A stretch of DNA of 64,000 bases from Pelagibius litoralis (GTDB lineage Bacteria > Pseudomonadota > Alphaproteobacteria > Kiloniellales > DSM-21159). Made by a program: the position numbers and the translations under genes. Below the pieces are notes generated by a model that made no database searches, was not told the DNA's origin, and was given only the letters and a program-made list of their open reading frames with translations. The stretch lies in contig JARFRB010000141.1 in NCBI GenBank assembly GCA_029287455.1, positions 62,001 to 126,000 on the forward strand. The letters are read 5' to 3'. Shown piece by piece: positions 8,881 through 18,316 of this stretch. The stretch's first letter is position 1, and the number at the start of each line of letters is the position of its first letter.

Positions 8881-9300
8881 ATGTCTGAAGAAACCAAACC
8901 CAACGAGCTTCTCGCCCTAACATCGAGCATCGTTTCCGCCCACGTCTCTAATAATTCCGTCCCCGTAACCGAACTTCCGGCCTTGATTCGGGAAGTTTAT
9001 TCAACGCTTTTCTCGGTTGGGGGCGGGCAAGCCGCTGCGGTGGAGAAACCGCAACCGGCTGTGGCAATAAAGAAATCCGTCACACCCGAGTACATTATTT
9101 GTCTAGAGGACGGAAAGAAGTTGAAGATGCTTAAACGGCATCTGAAGACCGCCTATGACATGTCTCCGGAAGAGTATCGCGAGAAATGGGGCTTGGCAGC
9201 CAACTATCCCATGGTCGCGCCGAACTACGCGAAACAGCGCAGCACGCTTGCCAAGCAGATTGGGCTTGGGACCCGCCCGCGCAAACGCCGCGGCAAGTAA
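8881..9300 (+). CDS. mucR: MucR/Ros family transcriptional regulator with degenerate zinc finger
   Basis: The 139-residue protein has the MucR layout. An N-terminal oligomerisation region is followed by the single Ros-type finger domain containing LKRHLKTAYDMSPEEYREKW, and a basic tail ends in RPRKRRGK. MucR proteins are global, H-NS-like regulators of AT-rich promoters in alphaproteobacteria. Of the four classical zinc ligands only Cys74 and His87 are in place. The second Cys is Asp77, and the usual second His positions (91-92) are Ala and Tyr. Zinc-independent Ros homologues are known, so loss of function should not be assumed. Confidence 0.95.
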   Translation: MSEETKPNELLALTSSIVSAHVSNNSVPVTELPALIREVYSTLFSVGGGQAAAVEKPQPAVAIKKSVTPEYIICLEDGKKLKMLKRHLKTAYDMSPEEYREKWGLAANYPMVAPNYAKQRSTLAKQIGLGTRPRKRRGK

Positions 9301-9462
9301 AAGCCAGCGCATCCAGAAGGCCAGAACCAGAACGACTGGCGGCCGCGAGGCCACGCCACCGGCGCGAAACCTTCGAATACCTGCGCGCATACCCCCTATG
9401 GGAGTTCCGTTTTCTTTCCGTTATAGTGATGCGGGCCGCGCTTCGCCCGGACGGAAGGATGC

Positions 9463-9918
9463 ATGCCTGATCGATTAGAAAAGCTTTGTTTGGACAAGGG
9501 CTTGAAGATGACGGACCAGCGTCGCGTCATCGCGCGCGTTCTGTCGGAGGCCGAAGATCATCCTGACGTCGAGCAAGTCTACATGCGCGCGACTCGCATC
9601 GACCCTCGCATTTCAATCGCGACCGTCTATCGCACCGTCAAGTTGTTCGAGGAAGCCAATATCCTAAACCGGCACGACTTCGGCGACGGCCGCGCCCGCT
9701 ACGAGGAAGTGTCGGACGAACATCATGATCATTTGATCGATATGAATACCGGCGAGGTCATAGAGTTCTTCGACGAGGAGATCGAGCGCCTGCAGCGCAA
9801 GATCGCCGAGCGGCTTGGCTACCGCCTCGTGGATCATCGCCTGGAGCTTTACGCGGTGAAGCAGCAAGACGGCGCGGCTCGGACGTCTGGCCCGGAAGGA
9901 GCGCCGGATGGCGAGTGA
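9463..9918 (+). CDS. fur: Fur-family regulator, alphaproteobacterial Fur/Mur type
   Basis: The 151-residue protein has a winged helix (SIATVYRTVKLFEEANI) and a dimerisation domain with the HHDHLID metal site. The usual CxxC pair after that site is absent (D-M-N-T instead), as in rhizobial Fur/Mur proteins, which in some species respond to manganese rather than iron. The metal specificity here cannot be read from sequence. A GGAAGGA ribosome site (9453-9459) supports the ATG at 9463. The 3' end overlaps olsB by 11 bases, so fur may be cotranscribed with olsBA. Confidence 0.94.
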   Translation: MPDRLEKLCLDKGLKMTDQRRVIARVLSEAEDHPDVEQVYMRATRIDPRISIATVYRTVKLFEEANILNRHDFGDGRARYEEVSDEHHDHLIDMNTGEVIEFFDEEIERLQRKIAERLGYRLVDHRLELYAVKQQDGAARTSGPEGAPDGE

Positions 9919-10801
9919 CGGCACCGACGCGGTTGCGGGACCCGCCCCCGCCACGGCTTCCAGCGAAGGGGCCAGGCCGGTGGATGTGCGTTCGCGCGGC
10001 CTGCAAATCCGCCTTGCCGAGACGCCCGAGGAGGTCCGCAAAGCGCAAGAACTGCGGTATCGGGTTTTCGTCGAGGAGATGTCGGCGAAACCGACGCCGG
10101 CCATGCGGGCGGAGCGCCGGGAGTTCGATGCGTTCGACCCTTACTGCGATCACTTGCTTATCCTCGAAGCCTCCGGGACCGGCGAGGATCGAGTCGTGGC
10201 AACTTACCGCTTCCTGCGCCGGGCACAGGCTCTGAAGGCCGGAGGATTCTATACCGCCACCGAGTACGACATCTCACCGCTTCTGACCTATCCGGGCGAG
10301 GTGATGGAGCTGGGCCGCTCTTGCGTCGACCCGGACTATCGCACCGGCGCCAACATGCAGCTGCTCTGGCGGGGCATCACCGAATACGTGCTGCACTTCG
10401 AGGTGGCCTTGCTTTTCGGCTGCGCCAGTCTCTATGCCACCGATCCCGCGTCCCTGGCGGTGCCGCTATCCTACCTGCACCACAAGCATCTCGCGCCCAA
10501 GGAGCTTCGCCCACGCGCGCTGGAATCGCGCTTTGTCGACATGAACCTTCTGCCGCCGGAGGAAATCGACGAAAAGGAGGCCCTGCAGCACCTGCCCCCG
10601 CTGCTGAAAGGCTATCTCAGGCTTGGCGGCTACGTCGGCGAAGGGGCGGTCGTGGATTATGAATTCGGCACGACGGACGTTTGCGTCGTCGTCAAGACCG
10701 ATGTCGTCACCGAGAAGTATCGCCGCCATCTGACGCGCCAAGACCGGGCCAACGAGACTCCGGCGGGCGAGGAGGCAGGCGGGGAGCCGGAAAAATCTTG
10801 A
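9908..10801 (+). CDS. olsB: L-ornithine N(alpha)-acyltransferase (OlsB-like)
   Basis: OlsB transfers a 3-hydroxyacyl chain from acyl carrier protein to ornithine, giving lyso-ornithine lipid. The 297-residue protein has the GNAT-like OlsB fold, with AQELRYRVFVEEM near residue 40, the GEVMELGRSCVDPDYRTG core motif and LFGCASLYATDP. A GGAAGGAG site (9895-9902) supports the ATG at 9908. The start overlaps fur, and the stop overlaps the olsA start (TTGA). The first 35 residues are a poorly conserved Ala/Pro/Gly-rich leader. Confidence 0.92.
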   Translation: MASDGTDAVAGPAPATASSEGARPVDVRSRGLQIRLAETPEEVRKAQELRYRVFVEEMSAKPTPAMRAERREFDAFDPYCDHLLILEASGTGEDRVVATYRFLRRAQALKAGGFYTATEYDISPLLTYPGEVMELGRSCVDPDYRTGANMQLLWRGITEYVLHFEVALLFGCASLYATDPASLAVPLSYLHHKHLAPKELRPRALESRFVDMNLLPPEEIDEKEALQHLPPLLKGYLRLGGYVGEGAVVDYEFGTTDVCVVVKTDVVTEKYRRHLTRQDRANETPAGEEAGGEPEKS

Positions 10802-11787
10802 GCGCGGGCAGCCACAAGGGTGGCCAGAACCGCTATCCGGGATCGCGGCTTCTGGCACTGCGCCGCACGCTGTTGTATTTCGCGTTGCTTTTCGCGCTGA
10901 TGCCGCTGCAAGCGATGGCGGTTGCCTTCAACTGGCCGCTCAAGCGCCGTCTGCCCCAGCGCTTCCATCAACAGGGCTGCCGGATCCTGGGGATTCGTGT
11001 TGAGCGGCGCGGCCGGATGTCGCGTGCCGCGCCCACTCTATTCGCCTCCAATCACACCTCCTACTGGGACATCGTGGTTCTGGGCAGTTTGATCCCGGCT
11101 TCTTTCGTCGCGAAGTCCGAGGTCGCGCGCTGGCCATTTTTCGGCCTTTTGGCGAAACTTCAGCGCTCGGTCTTCGTGGACCGGCGCGCGAACCGCGCGG
11201 GCAAACAGCGTGACGAGATGGTGCGCCGGCTGGAGCACGGCGATAGCCTGATCTTGTTTCCCGAAGGTACCAGCGACGACGGCAATCGCGTCCTGCCGTT
11301 CAAGAGCGCCCTTTTCGCGGTGGCTGAGCTTCGGCCCCATGGCAAACCCTTGGTGGTGCAGCCGGTTTCTATCTCCTACACGCGCCTTGACGGCATGCCC
11401 ATCGGCCGCTACTTGCGTCCCTATTATGCTTGGTACGGCGACATGGAGCTGCTCGGCCATCTTTGGCAAGCGCTCGGCCTTGGGCACCTGACGGTCGTGG
11501 TGGAATTTCATCCCCCCGTTACCCTTGAGTCCTTCCCTTCCCGCAAGGCCTTGGCGTCCCACTGCCAGGAAGCGGTGGCGGACGGAGTCGCGGCGGCCCT
11601 TACCGGCCGCCCGATCGACCGCAAGAAATCCGGTGCGCAAGCAGCGGCGGCACCCGAGCAACCCGCCGCCGAAGCCGGATCGGCCTCGCCGCGAGCACAG
11701 CGGGCCGGCGGGAGAGAAGACGCCCTGGATCGCAGCGGCGGCGGCGCCGGTGCGCTTCCGGGGCTTGCGCCGCCGGCCAAGGCTTGA
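10798..11787 (+). CDS. olsA: Lyso-ornithine lipid O-acyltransferase (OlsA/PlsC family)
   Basis: This membrane acyltransferase has an N-terminal hydrophobic helix (about residues 22-42) and the PlsC signatures NHTSYWD (H-x4-D) and FPEGTSDDG. Next to olsB the expected substrate is lyso-ornithine lipid, completing ornithine lipid synthesis. Lyso-phosphatidic acid is the alternative substrate. The TTG at 10798 overlapping the olsB stop fits the coupled starts seen throughout this window. The last 60 residues are a low-complexity Ala/Pro/Gly-rich tail not expected for the family. Confidence 0.88.
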   Translation: MSAGSHKGGQNRYPGSRLLALRRTLLYFALLFALMPLQAMAVAFNWPLKRRLPQRFHQQGCRILGIRVERRGRMSRAAPTLFASNHTSYWDIVVLGSLIPASFVAKSEVARWPFFGLLAKLQRSVFVDRRANRAGKQRDEMVRRLEHGDSLILFPEGTSDDGNRVLPFKSALFAVAELRPHGKPLVVQPVSISYTRLDGMPIGRYLRPYYAWYGDMELLGHLWQALGLGHLTVVVEFHPPVTLESFPSRKALASHCQEAVADGVAAALTGRPIDRKKSGAQAAAAPEQPAAEAGSASPRAQRAGGREDALDRSGGGAGALPGLAPPAKA

Positions 11788-11853
11788 CGGGAGCAACGCC
11801 ATGCGCGCGAAGAGTGTTCACGCCGGTGTGGAAGTGCTAGTCTCAACCAGGAA

Positions 11854-13356
11854 ATGAAGCGCATTCGCCAACCCGTGCGCAGCACCTTGTCCGATGACCA
11901 ACTTCTGACGGCCAAGCCTTTGGCAAAGAAGCTCCATATCAAGACCTACGGCTGCCAGATGAACGTCTACGACTCCGCCCGTATAGCGGATGCGCTGGGG
12001 CCACTTGGCTATCGCGCCGTGGACGACCCCCGCGGCGCGGACATGATCATTCTCAACACCTGCCATATCCGGGAGAAGGCCAGCGAGAAGGTTTTCTCGG
12101 AGCTGGGCCGCCTGCGCATCCTGCAGCAGCAAGCGAAAGGCGAGGGCCGGCGTCTGCTGCTCGGCGTCGCCGGCTGTGTCGCCCAGGCGGAAGGAGAAGA
12201 GATTTTGCGCCGGGCGCCCCACGTCGATCTCGTCTTCGGCCCTCAGACCTATCACCGCCTGCCGGAAATGGTGGCACGGGTTCTAGGCTCGAACCAAGAT
12301 GACGGAAACCGGCCGGGCGGGCTGCAAGGTGTCGTGGAAACGGACTTCCCGGTGGAGTCGAAGTTCGACCATCTTCCCGAGGAGAGCCAAGCGCAGGGTC
12401 CCGCGGCTTTCTTGTCCGTGCAGGAGGGCTGCGACAAATTCTGCACCTTCTGCGTCGTGCCCTATACGCGGGGCACCGAGTTCTCCAGGCCGGTGGAAGC
12501 GATCGTCGAGGAAGCCCGGCGCATGGTCGCGGCGGGCACGCGGGAGATCACCTTGCTGGGCCAGAACGTCAACGCCTACCACGGCGAGGGCGCGGACGGG
12601 CGGGTTTGGAGCCTTGCGGCCTTGGTGCGCCGCCTCGGCGAACTCGATGGGCTGGCGCGCATTCGCTACACCACCTCTCACCCTCGCGACATGACCGACG
12701 ATTTGATCACCGCCCATCGCGACGAGCCCAAGCTCATGCCCTTCCTGCACCTGCCGGTGCAGTCGGGGAGCGACCGCATTCTCGAGGCCATGAACCGGCG
12801 GCACACGGCGGACGACTACCGAAGCATCATCGAACGGCTGCGTGCGGCCAATCCGGATATCGCGCTGTCGTCGGACTTCATCGTCGGCTTCCCCGGCGAG
12901 CGCGACGAAGATTTCGCCGAGACTTTGCGGCTCGTCACCGACATCGGATTCGCTCAAGCTTACTCCTTCAAGTATTCGCCGCGCCCGGGCACCCCGGCGG
13001 CCGAAAGCGCGCAGCAGGTTCCCGAAGCCGTCAAGGCCGAGCGCCTGGCGATGATTCAGAGCTTACTCGCCGAGCAACAGCTCGCCTTCAACCGCGCGAA
13101 GGCTGGCACCACGGCGGGCGTTTTGCTGGAGCGCAAGGGCAAGCGGCCGGGCCAGCTCATTGGCCGCAGCCCCTGGATGCAGTCAGTTGTGGTGAACGCA
13201 CCGGACAGGCTGCTCGGCGCGGTGGTAGAGGTGGAGATGGCGGAAGCTCACGCCAACGCCATGCTGGGCCGCGTGGTTCTTCGCGAGCCGGCCGACTTGG
13301 AGATCGAAAGCCCCCATCGTGGCGGCGCAAACGGCGGAGAGAGGGTCTCGGCTTGA
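11854..13356 (+). CDS. miaB: tRNA-2-methylthio-N6-dimethylallyladenosine synthase MiaB
   Basis: MiaB is a radical-SAM methylthiotransferase acting on i6A37 of tRNAs reading UNN codons. The N-terminal UPF0004 domain holds the first cluster cysteines ([24 protein letters not shown]). The radical SAM motif is CDKFCTFC, and a TRAM domain lies near the C-terminus. The 500-residue length is normal apart from short extensions at both ends. It is the first gene of the miaB-phoH-ybeY-corC-lnt operon, and its stop overlaps the phoH TTG start. Confidence 0.97.
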   Translation: MKRIRQPVRSTLSDDQLLTAKPLAKKLHIKTYGCQMNVYDSARIADALGPLGYRAVDDPRGADMIILNTCHIREKASEKVFSELGRLRILQQQAKGEGRRLLLGVAGCVAQAEGEEILRRAPHVDLVFGPQTYHRLPEMVARVLGSNQDDGNRPGGLQGVVETDFPVESKFDHLPEESQAQGPAAFLSVQEGCDKFCTFCVVPYTRGTEFSRPVEAIVEEARRMVAAGTREITLLGQNVNAYHGEGADGRVWSLAALVRRLGELDGLARIRYTTSHPRDMTDDLITAHRDEPKLMPFLHLPVQSGSDRILEAMNRRHTADDYRSIIERLRAANPDIALSSDFIVGFPGERDEDFAETLRLVTDIGFAQAYSFKYSPRPGTPAAESAQQVPEAVKAERLAMIQSLLAEQQLAFNRAKAGTTAGVLLERKGKRPGQLIGRSPWMQSVVVNAPDRLLGAVVEVEMAEAHANAMLGRVVLREPADLEIESPHRGGANGGERVSA

Positions 13357-14387
13357 CGGAAGAGCGGAGCAAGCTGCAATTCGACGATAACACCCTGGTT
13401 CCCATGCTGTTCGGTGAACACGACCAAAACCTGGCGAGGCTCGAGCAGCAGCTCGGCGTCTCCCTGGCCTCCTTCGGCAATCAGGTGACTGTCAGCGGCC
13501 CCGACGACTCTCGCGAAGCGGCGGAACAAGCGCTCGAAGCCCTCTACGAACGCCTGAAACGAGGCCTTGCGGTCGGCGACGCGGAGGTCGATGCGGCGGC
13601 ACGCCTTGCTCGCGCCGAGGCGGAGGGGGAGGGGGGCGAGGTCTTGGCGGCCCTGCACGGCGACGAACTGCGCCTGAAGACCCGCAAGCGCCACATCACG
13701 CCCCGCTCGCCGCGCCAGGCGGCCTTCGTTCGTTCGCTCTTGAACCAGGAATTGACCTTCGGCATCGGGCCGGCCGGCACCGGCAAGACCTACCTCGCCG
13801 TGGCGACCGCGGTGACCCTCTTACTCGAGCGCAAGGTGGACCGCCTCATTCTGTCCCGGCCTGCGGTGGAGGCGGGCGAGCGTCTCGGCTTCCTGCCCGG
13901 CGACATGAAGGAAAAGGTCGACCCCTATCTCAGACCCCTCTACGACGCCCTGCACGACATGCTGCCGGGCGAGCAGGTTGCGCGCTACATCTCCAACGGC
14001 GATATCGAGATCGCGCCCCTGGCCTTCATGCGCGGCAGAACCTTGCCCAACTCCTTCATCATCCTGGACGAAGCGCAGAACACCACGCCGGTGCAGATGA
14101 AGATGTTCATCACCCGCCTGGGCGAAAACAGCCGGATGGCGGTGACCGGCGACCTCAGTCAGGTCGATTTGCCCAGCGGGGCGCCATCGGGCCTGCGCGA
14201 CGCGGCGGATTTGCTGAAGGGAATCGACCGCATCGCCTTCGTGCAATTCACCGATGCCGACGTGGTGCGCCATTCCCTTGTGACCCGGATCGTGCAAGCT
14301 TATGAAGCGCGCGAGAAAACCGACGGCCGCGAGGCCGATCTCTTCGATACCGGATTAGCGGCGAGGAGCCCCCGCATACCGCGATGA
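13353..14387 (+). CDS. phoH: PhoH-like ATPase (PhoH/PhoL family)
   Basis: This cytoplasmic P-loop ATPase has 344 residues. The Walker A motif GPAGTGKT is near residue 136 and the Walker B motif is FIILDEAQN; a [17 protein letters not shown] signature is also present. The N-terminal 90 residues form the KH-like region seen in PhoH/YbeZ. YbeZ is thought to act with YbeY in rRNA maturation, and their adjacency supports that. I start at the TTG at 13353, inside the miaB stop and preceded by a purine-rich GAGAGAGGG. The much longer open frame upstream lies inside miaB and is not coding. Confidence 0.93.
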   Translation: MTEERSKLQFDDNTLVPMLFGEHDQNLARLEQQLGVSLASFGNQVTVSGPDDSREAAEQALEALYERLKRGLAVGDAEVDAAARLARAEAEGEGGEVLAALHGDELRLKTRKRHITPRSPRQAAFVRSLLNQELTFGIGPAGTGKTYLAVATAVTLLLERKVDRLILSRPAVEAGERLGFLPGDMKEKVDPYLRPLYDALHDMLPGEQVARYISNGDIEIAPLAFMRGRTLPNSFIILDEAQNTTPVQMKMFITRLGENSRMAVTGDLSQVDLPSGAPSGLRDAADLLKGIDRIAFVQFTDADVVRHSLVTRIVQAYEAREKTDGREADLFDTGLAARSPRIPR

Positions 14388-14911
14388 CGCAAAAACCCGA
14401 AACAATGGCTTGGGAGGTCGAGGTGCTGGAAGACGCCGCTGGCTGGCGCGACGCCTTGCCCGGCTGCCGCGACGTCGTTCGCCGGGCCGCCCAGGCGGCG
14501 CTCTCCGGCGAGGCGCGGGTGCCCGCCCAGGCCGAGCTCTGCGTGGTGTTGACCGACGACGGGCGGCAGCGAGAGCTCAACCGGCGCTTTCGCGGGATCG
14601 ACAAGCCCACCAATGTCTTGTCCTTCCCCGCGAGCGAGCCTGGGGGCTCCCCCGGCGGCCCGCCGGATCTGCTTGGCGACGTCGTGCTCGCCCTGGAGAC
14701 CTGCGGGCGCGAGGCGGCGGAGCAGGGCAAGTCTCTTTCGGATCACGTGAGCCACCTCACTGTGCACGGCGTTTTGCATCTTCTGGGATTCGACCATGAA
14801 AACGACGGCGAGGCGGAGCTGATGGAACGGCATGAATGCCGCATTCTTGCCGGCCTTGGCATCCCCGACCCCTATGCGGCCGAGGCTGGTGGCCGGGGGA
14901 CAAGCCCATGA
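14384..14911 (+). CDS. ybeY: Endoribonuclease YbeY (rRNA maturation)
   Basis: YbeY is a zinc-dependent single-strand RNase needed for 16S rRNA 3' processing and ribosome quality control. The signature HGVLHLLGFDH supplies the metal-binding histidines, and KPTNVLSFP matches the family. The 175-residue length is typical. Its ATG overlaps the phoH stop by four bases, and its own stop overlaps corC in the same way. Confidence 0.96.
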   Translation: MTQKPETMAWEVEVLEDAAGWRDALPGCRDVVRRAAQAALSGEARVPAQAELCVVLTDDGRQRELNRRFRGIDKPTNVLSFPASEPGGSPGGPPDLLGDVVLALETCGREAAEQGKSLSDHVSHLTVHGVLHLLGFDHENDGEAELMERHECRILAGLGIPDPYAAEAGGRGTSP

Positions 14912-15831
14912 GCGAAAGCGATAGCGCGCGGGAAAGCGGCCTGAAGCGCGCGCTGCATTGGGTCGGGAGCGCGTTGCGCGGGCGCAACGGGGAGTCGCAG
15001 CATCTGCGCGAAACCCTGGAAGAGATCATCAGCGAAATCGACGAAAGCGACGAAGAAGCGGTCGCGCCCATCAGCAGCAACGAGCGGGTCATGCTGAGCA
15101 ACATCCTGAAGCTCCGGCACCTTACCGCCTACGATGTCATGGTGCCGCGCGCCGATATCGTCGCCGCCCAGGTCTCGACGAGTTTCGACACCCTGATCGA
15201 GGAATTGCGGCGGGCCGGGCATAGCCGCCTTCCGGTCTACCGCGAGTCCCTCGACGACGTGGTCGGGATGGTCCACATCAAGGATGTTCTAACCGCGGCC
15301 CGGGAGCCCAAGCGCTTCCGGCTGTCGAACGTGCTGCGGCCCTTGGACGTGGTTGCCCCCTCCATGCGGGTGCTCGACCTTCTGCTGGAGATGCAATTGA
15401 AGCACTCGCACATGGTGCTGGTGGTCGACGAATTCGGCGGCATCGATGGTTTGGTGACCATCGAGGACCTGGTGGAGGAAATTGTCGGCGAAATCGAAGA
15501 CGAGCACGACGTCGGCGAGGGCCCAAGCCTGGTGCGCCGGGCGGACGGCACGGTGATGGTGGACGGGCGCCTGCCCATCGAGGAACTCGAGGCCGAGCTG
15601 GGCGACATCCTCTCGGAGGAGGAGCGCGAGGAGGATATCGATACCCTCGGCGGCTTGGTGTTCTATCTCGCCGACCGGGTGCCGGCGCGAGGCGAACTGA
15701 TCGAACACGAAGCCTCGGGCCTGGTTTTTGAAGTCGTCCAGGCGGATCCGCGCCGGGTTAAGCGTCTGCGCTTGCGCAATGTCCCGAAGTCGGCCGCCGT
15801 GGCCTCCCCGCCGGTGGCGGCCGAATCGTGA
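14908..15831 (+). CDS. corC: CorC/HlyC-type CBS-domain protein
   Basis: The 307-residue soluble protein has two CBS domains (about residues 70-195) and a C-terminal CorC_HlyC transporter-associated domain (about 215-295, with GLVFYLADRVPARGE). Homologues are linked to magnesium/cobalt efflux, but the exact role is unsettled. The ATG at 14908 overlaps the ybeY stop. Its place between ybeY and lnt matches the ybeX position in E. coli, where the protein has also been tied to ribosome metabolism. Confidence 0.93.
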   Translation: MSESDSARESGLKRALHWVGSALRGRNGESQHLRETLEEIISEIDESDEEAVAPISSNERVMLSNILKLRHLTAYDVMVPRADIVAAQVSTSFDTLIEELRRAGHSRLPVYRESLDDVVGMVHIKDVLTAAREPKRFRLSNVLRPLDVVAPSMRVLDLLLEMQLKHSHMVLVVDEFGGIDGLVTIEDLVEEIVGEIEDEHDVGEGPSLVRRADGTVMVDGRLPIEELEAELGDILSEEEREEDIDTLGGLVFYLADRVPARGELIEHEASGLVFEVVQADPRRVKRLRLRNVPKSAAVASPPVAAES

Positions 15832-17417
15832 CCGGCGCGCTTCTGCGGAAAGGCACCTCCAAGCCCTTCTCGATCGCGCGCCTGGCGGAAGGCATGGCGG
15901 CACTGAGGGGCTGGAAAGCCGTTGGACTCGCCATGGCGCTCGGCGCCCTCGCCGCCCTCGCCCTGCCGCCGTTCTACTTCGTGCCGCTTTTGATCCCCGC
16001 CTTCACCGGCTTACTCTGGCAGCTGGCGGGCGCCACCCGGGCTCGCGTGGCCTTCCTTTTGGGTTGGGCCTTCGGCTTCGGCTACTTCGTTCTAGGCCTC
16101 TATTGGATCGGCATTGCCATGACCGTGGACCTGGCCCGCTTCGGCTGGTTCATGCCGGTATCCGTTGGCGGGCTGTCGGCCGGCCTGGCACTGTTCACCG
16201 GCACGGCGACGGCAATCGTGCACGCGGTCGGCTGGCGCGGCCCGGCGCACATACTGCTCTTCACCGCGCTCTGGCTGTTAGCGGAGTTTGGGCGCGGGAC
16301 GCTGCTGAGCGGTTTTCCTTGGAACTTGGTGGGCACGGTCTGGAGCTTCTCCGAAGTTCCGATCCAGGCGGCGGCGCTCTTCGGCGTCTGGGGCCTGAGC
16401 GCCGTTACGGTCCTGGCGGCCAGCGCCCCGGCCTTGCTTGCCGAGCGCCTTCCGGCGGTGGAGAGGTACGGCGTGATTGCGGCGGCCTTCACTGTGCTTG
16501 CCGTGATCTGCGCCCTGGGGGCTTGGCGGCTTTCGGCCGCTCCCAATCCCGGCGCCTCCGTCGTCCCGGATCTTAAGCTGCGCCTCGTGCAGCCCTCGAT
16601 CGACCAGAAGGAAAAGTGGCGCTCCGAACTTCGGGACTCCCATATCCTGCGCCATATCGAGCTCACCCAAGGGCCGGGGTACGAGGAGATCGACCATGTG
16701 ATCTGGCCGGAGACGGCCGTACCCTATCTGCTCAACGAGCTACCCGACTTGGCCGCGGCGCTCGGCAAGGTCGTGCCGCCAGGCGGGCGCCTCATCACCG
16801 GGGCGCCCCTGGTGGAGCGAGATCCCGGAGGCGACCGCTTTTTCAACTCCCTCTTCGCGCTTGACGAGACGGGAGAAATGACCGGGCGCTACGACAAGGC
16901 CCGGTTGGTCCCCTTCGGCGAGTTCGTGCCCATGCGCTGGCTTCTGGACATGGCCAAGGTCACCCCAGGCGGGGATTTCACCGCAGGGCCCGGGCCGCGC
17001 AGCGTCGCTTTCGACGGCCTGCCGCTCGCGAGCCCCTTGATCTGCTACGAGGTGATATTCTCCGGCCGCGTGACGCAAAGCGGCGGCGCGCGCCCGGAAC
17101 TTCTGCTCAATCTCACGAACGACAGCTGGTTCGGCCAATCCACGGGGCCGTTCCAGCATTTCGCCAACGCCAGGCTGCGCGCGGTCGAGGAAGGCCTGCC
17201 GCTGATCCGCGCGGCGAACAACGGGATCTCGGCGGTGATCGATCCCTACGGCCGCATCCTCCAGCGGCTTGAGCTCAACGCCGTGGGGGTGATCGACACA
17301 GCTCTGCCCAAGCCCTCGGAGTCAGTACCTCCCTTCGCGCGTATTGGACTTTGGATCGTGCCGATCCTTTGCGCGCTCCTAGTGGCCCTTGCCTTCGCAT
17401 CACGCCGAAGCCGCTAG
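15828..17417 (+). CDS. lnt: Apolipoprotein N-acyltransferase
   Basis: Lnt adds the third acyl chain to the N-terminal cysteine of lipoproteins at the periplasmic side of the inner membrane. The 529-residue protein has about seven hydrophobic helices (residues 30-240) and then a nitrilase-like domain. The catalytic triad is visible as Glu in WPETAVPY, Lys in YDKARLVPFGE and Cys in ICYEVIF. The GTG start overlaps the corC stop. It is the last gene of the miaB operon. Confidence 0.97.
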   Translation: MTGALLRKGTSKPFSIARLAEGMAALRGWKAVGLAMALGALAALALPPFYFVPLLIPAFTGLLWQLAGATRARVAFLLGWAFGFGYFVLGLYWIGIAMTVDLARFGWFMPVSVGGLSAGLALFTGTATAIVHAVGWRGPAHILLFTALWLLAEFGRGTLLSGFPWNLVGTVWSFSEVPIQAAALFGVWGLSAVTVLAASAPALLAERLPAVERYGVIAAAFTVLAVICALGAWRLSAAPNPGASVVPDLKLRLVQPSIDQKEKWRSELRDSHILRHIELTQGPGYEEIDHVIWPETAVPYLLNELPDLAAALGKVVPPGGRLITGAPLVERDPGGDRFFNSLFALDETGEMTGRYDKARLVPFGEFVPMRWLLDMAKVTPGGDFTAGPGPRSVAFDGLPLASPLICYEVIFSGRVTQSGGARPELLLNLTNDSWFGQSTGPFQHFANARLRAVEEGLPLIRAANNGISAVIDPYGRILQRLELNAVGVIDTALPKPSESVPPFARIGLWIVPILCALLVALAFASRRSR

Positions 17418-17493
17418 GCTTCCCGGCTCCGGCCCATTCAGCGCCGCCGGACGGTCGCGCAAAAGCAAGCCGGAAGGGGCAACGGCTATTGAC

Positions 17494-17503
17494 AATTGCA
17501 ATT
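17494..17503. repeat. Short palindrome in the XRE-gene upstream region
   Basis: AATTGCAATT is a perfect 10-base palindrome in an AT-rich patch 80-90 bases before the regulator gene, directly after a TTGACA (17489-17494). It may be an operator over a promoter. A properly spaced -10 box is not clear, so this is only a candidate. Confidence 0.25.
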
Positions 17504-17582
17504 TATACTTGTTAGAAGAAAGCTGTAATCATCTTATGGGGTGCAAGAAGACAACCAGGGTATTCGTGAATGTTCGGTATTT

Positions 17583-18098
17583 ATGTTGAGCGAGCTTCTT
17601 AGTATGCCGCGCCCCCCGGCAAAGGCCATCGGGTCGGCATCGGGCCGGGGCGAGGGCCCCAATCCCGTGGGCGTGCATGTGGGTGCGCGCGTGCGCCAAT
17701 GCCGCACTTTGCTGGGGTTGAGCCAGGAGAAGCTCGGCGAGGCGATCGGCCTTACCTTTCAACAGGTCCAGAAGTACGAGCGGGGCTCCAACCGGATCGG
17801 CGCCAGCCGGCTGTTCGATCTTTCCCGGGTGCTCGACACGGACATTAACTACTTCTTCGAGGACATGCTGGAGGAGGTGGCGGAGCGCTCGCCCGTAAGG
17901 CTGCGTGGATTGAGCGAGGAAGCGAAGACCTTCGAGGTTGAACCCAACCCAATGGCCAAGCGCGAAACCCTTGAACTGGTACGCGCCTACTACCGGATAG
18001 ACGACCCAAGCCTGCGCAAGCGCCTGTTTGAAATGACCAAGGCGCTGGCCTACCATTGCCAGGGCGCCGGGGAGGCTCCGGCCAACCTTGAGGACTAA
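17583..18098 (+). CDS. XRE-family helix-turn-helix regulator
   Basis: The 171-residue protein carries a Cro/C1-type HTH domain (about residues 32-90, with SQEKLGEAIGLTFQQVQKYERG) followed by a helical tail. Regulators of this kind are common in alphaproteobacteria and often sit between lnt and metK, as here. The target genes are unknown. The start is uncertain: GTG 17541, ATG 17583 and ATG 17604 are in frame, and none has a strong ribosome site. I give the middle one. Confidence 0.85.
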   Translation: MLSELLSMPRPPAKAIGSASGRGEGPNPVGVHVGARVRQCRTLLGLSQEKLGEAIGLTFQQVQKYERGSNRIGASRLFDLSRVLDTDINYFFEDMLEEVAERSPVRLRGLSEEAKTFEVEPNPMAKRETLELVRAYYRIDDPSLRKRLFEMTKALAYHCQGAGEAPANLED

Positions 18099-18316
18099 GG
18101 CGGCCGCTTTTGCTGGTTCCGCGCCCCAAAATGGCGTGCCTCGCCGGCAAGTCGCCAATTTTGGCTATCCCTCGAATTTGCCCAAATCCGCCTTGCCTCA
18201 CAGATTCTTAGGCGGCAGATTGAGCCTTTCGGCGCCATACGACGTTTGCTGGCTTTCGGCTCAGGTTCGCAAGCCACGATGACGGCGGCGATCACAAACC
18301 GATAGAGGCAAAAGAT
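18099..18316 (+). other. metK upstream region with potential RNA structure
   Basis: This 218-base gap contains complementary pairs that could fold in a leader RNA: CCGCCT with AGGCGG around 18190-18216, and TGAGCC with GGCTCA around 18220-18265. I compared it by eye with the SAM-II and SAM/SAH riboswitch consensus motifs known upstream of metK in other alphaproteobacteria and did not find a match. A promoter for metK should lie here but is not obvious. Confidence 0.3.

Noticed and set aside
12606-13352. N-terminal extension of the phoH reading frame into miaB
   Set aside because: The first 249 codons lie inside miaB in another frame and are Arg/His-rich without PhoH similarity; the TTG at 13353 gives the normal length.
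18099-18316. SAM-II or SAM/SAH riboswitch before metK
   Set aside because: I could not find the conserved core sequences of either class by eye, so no riboswitch is called.
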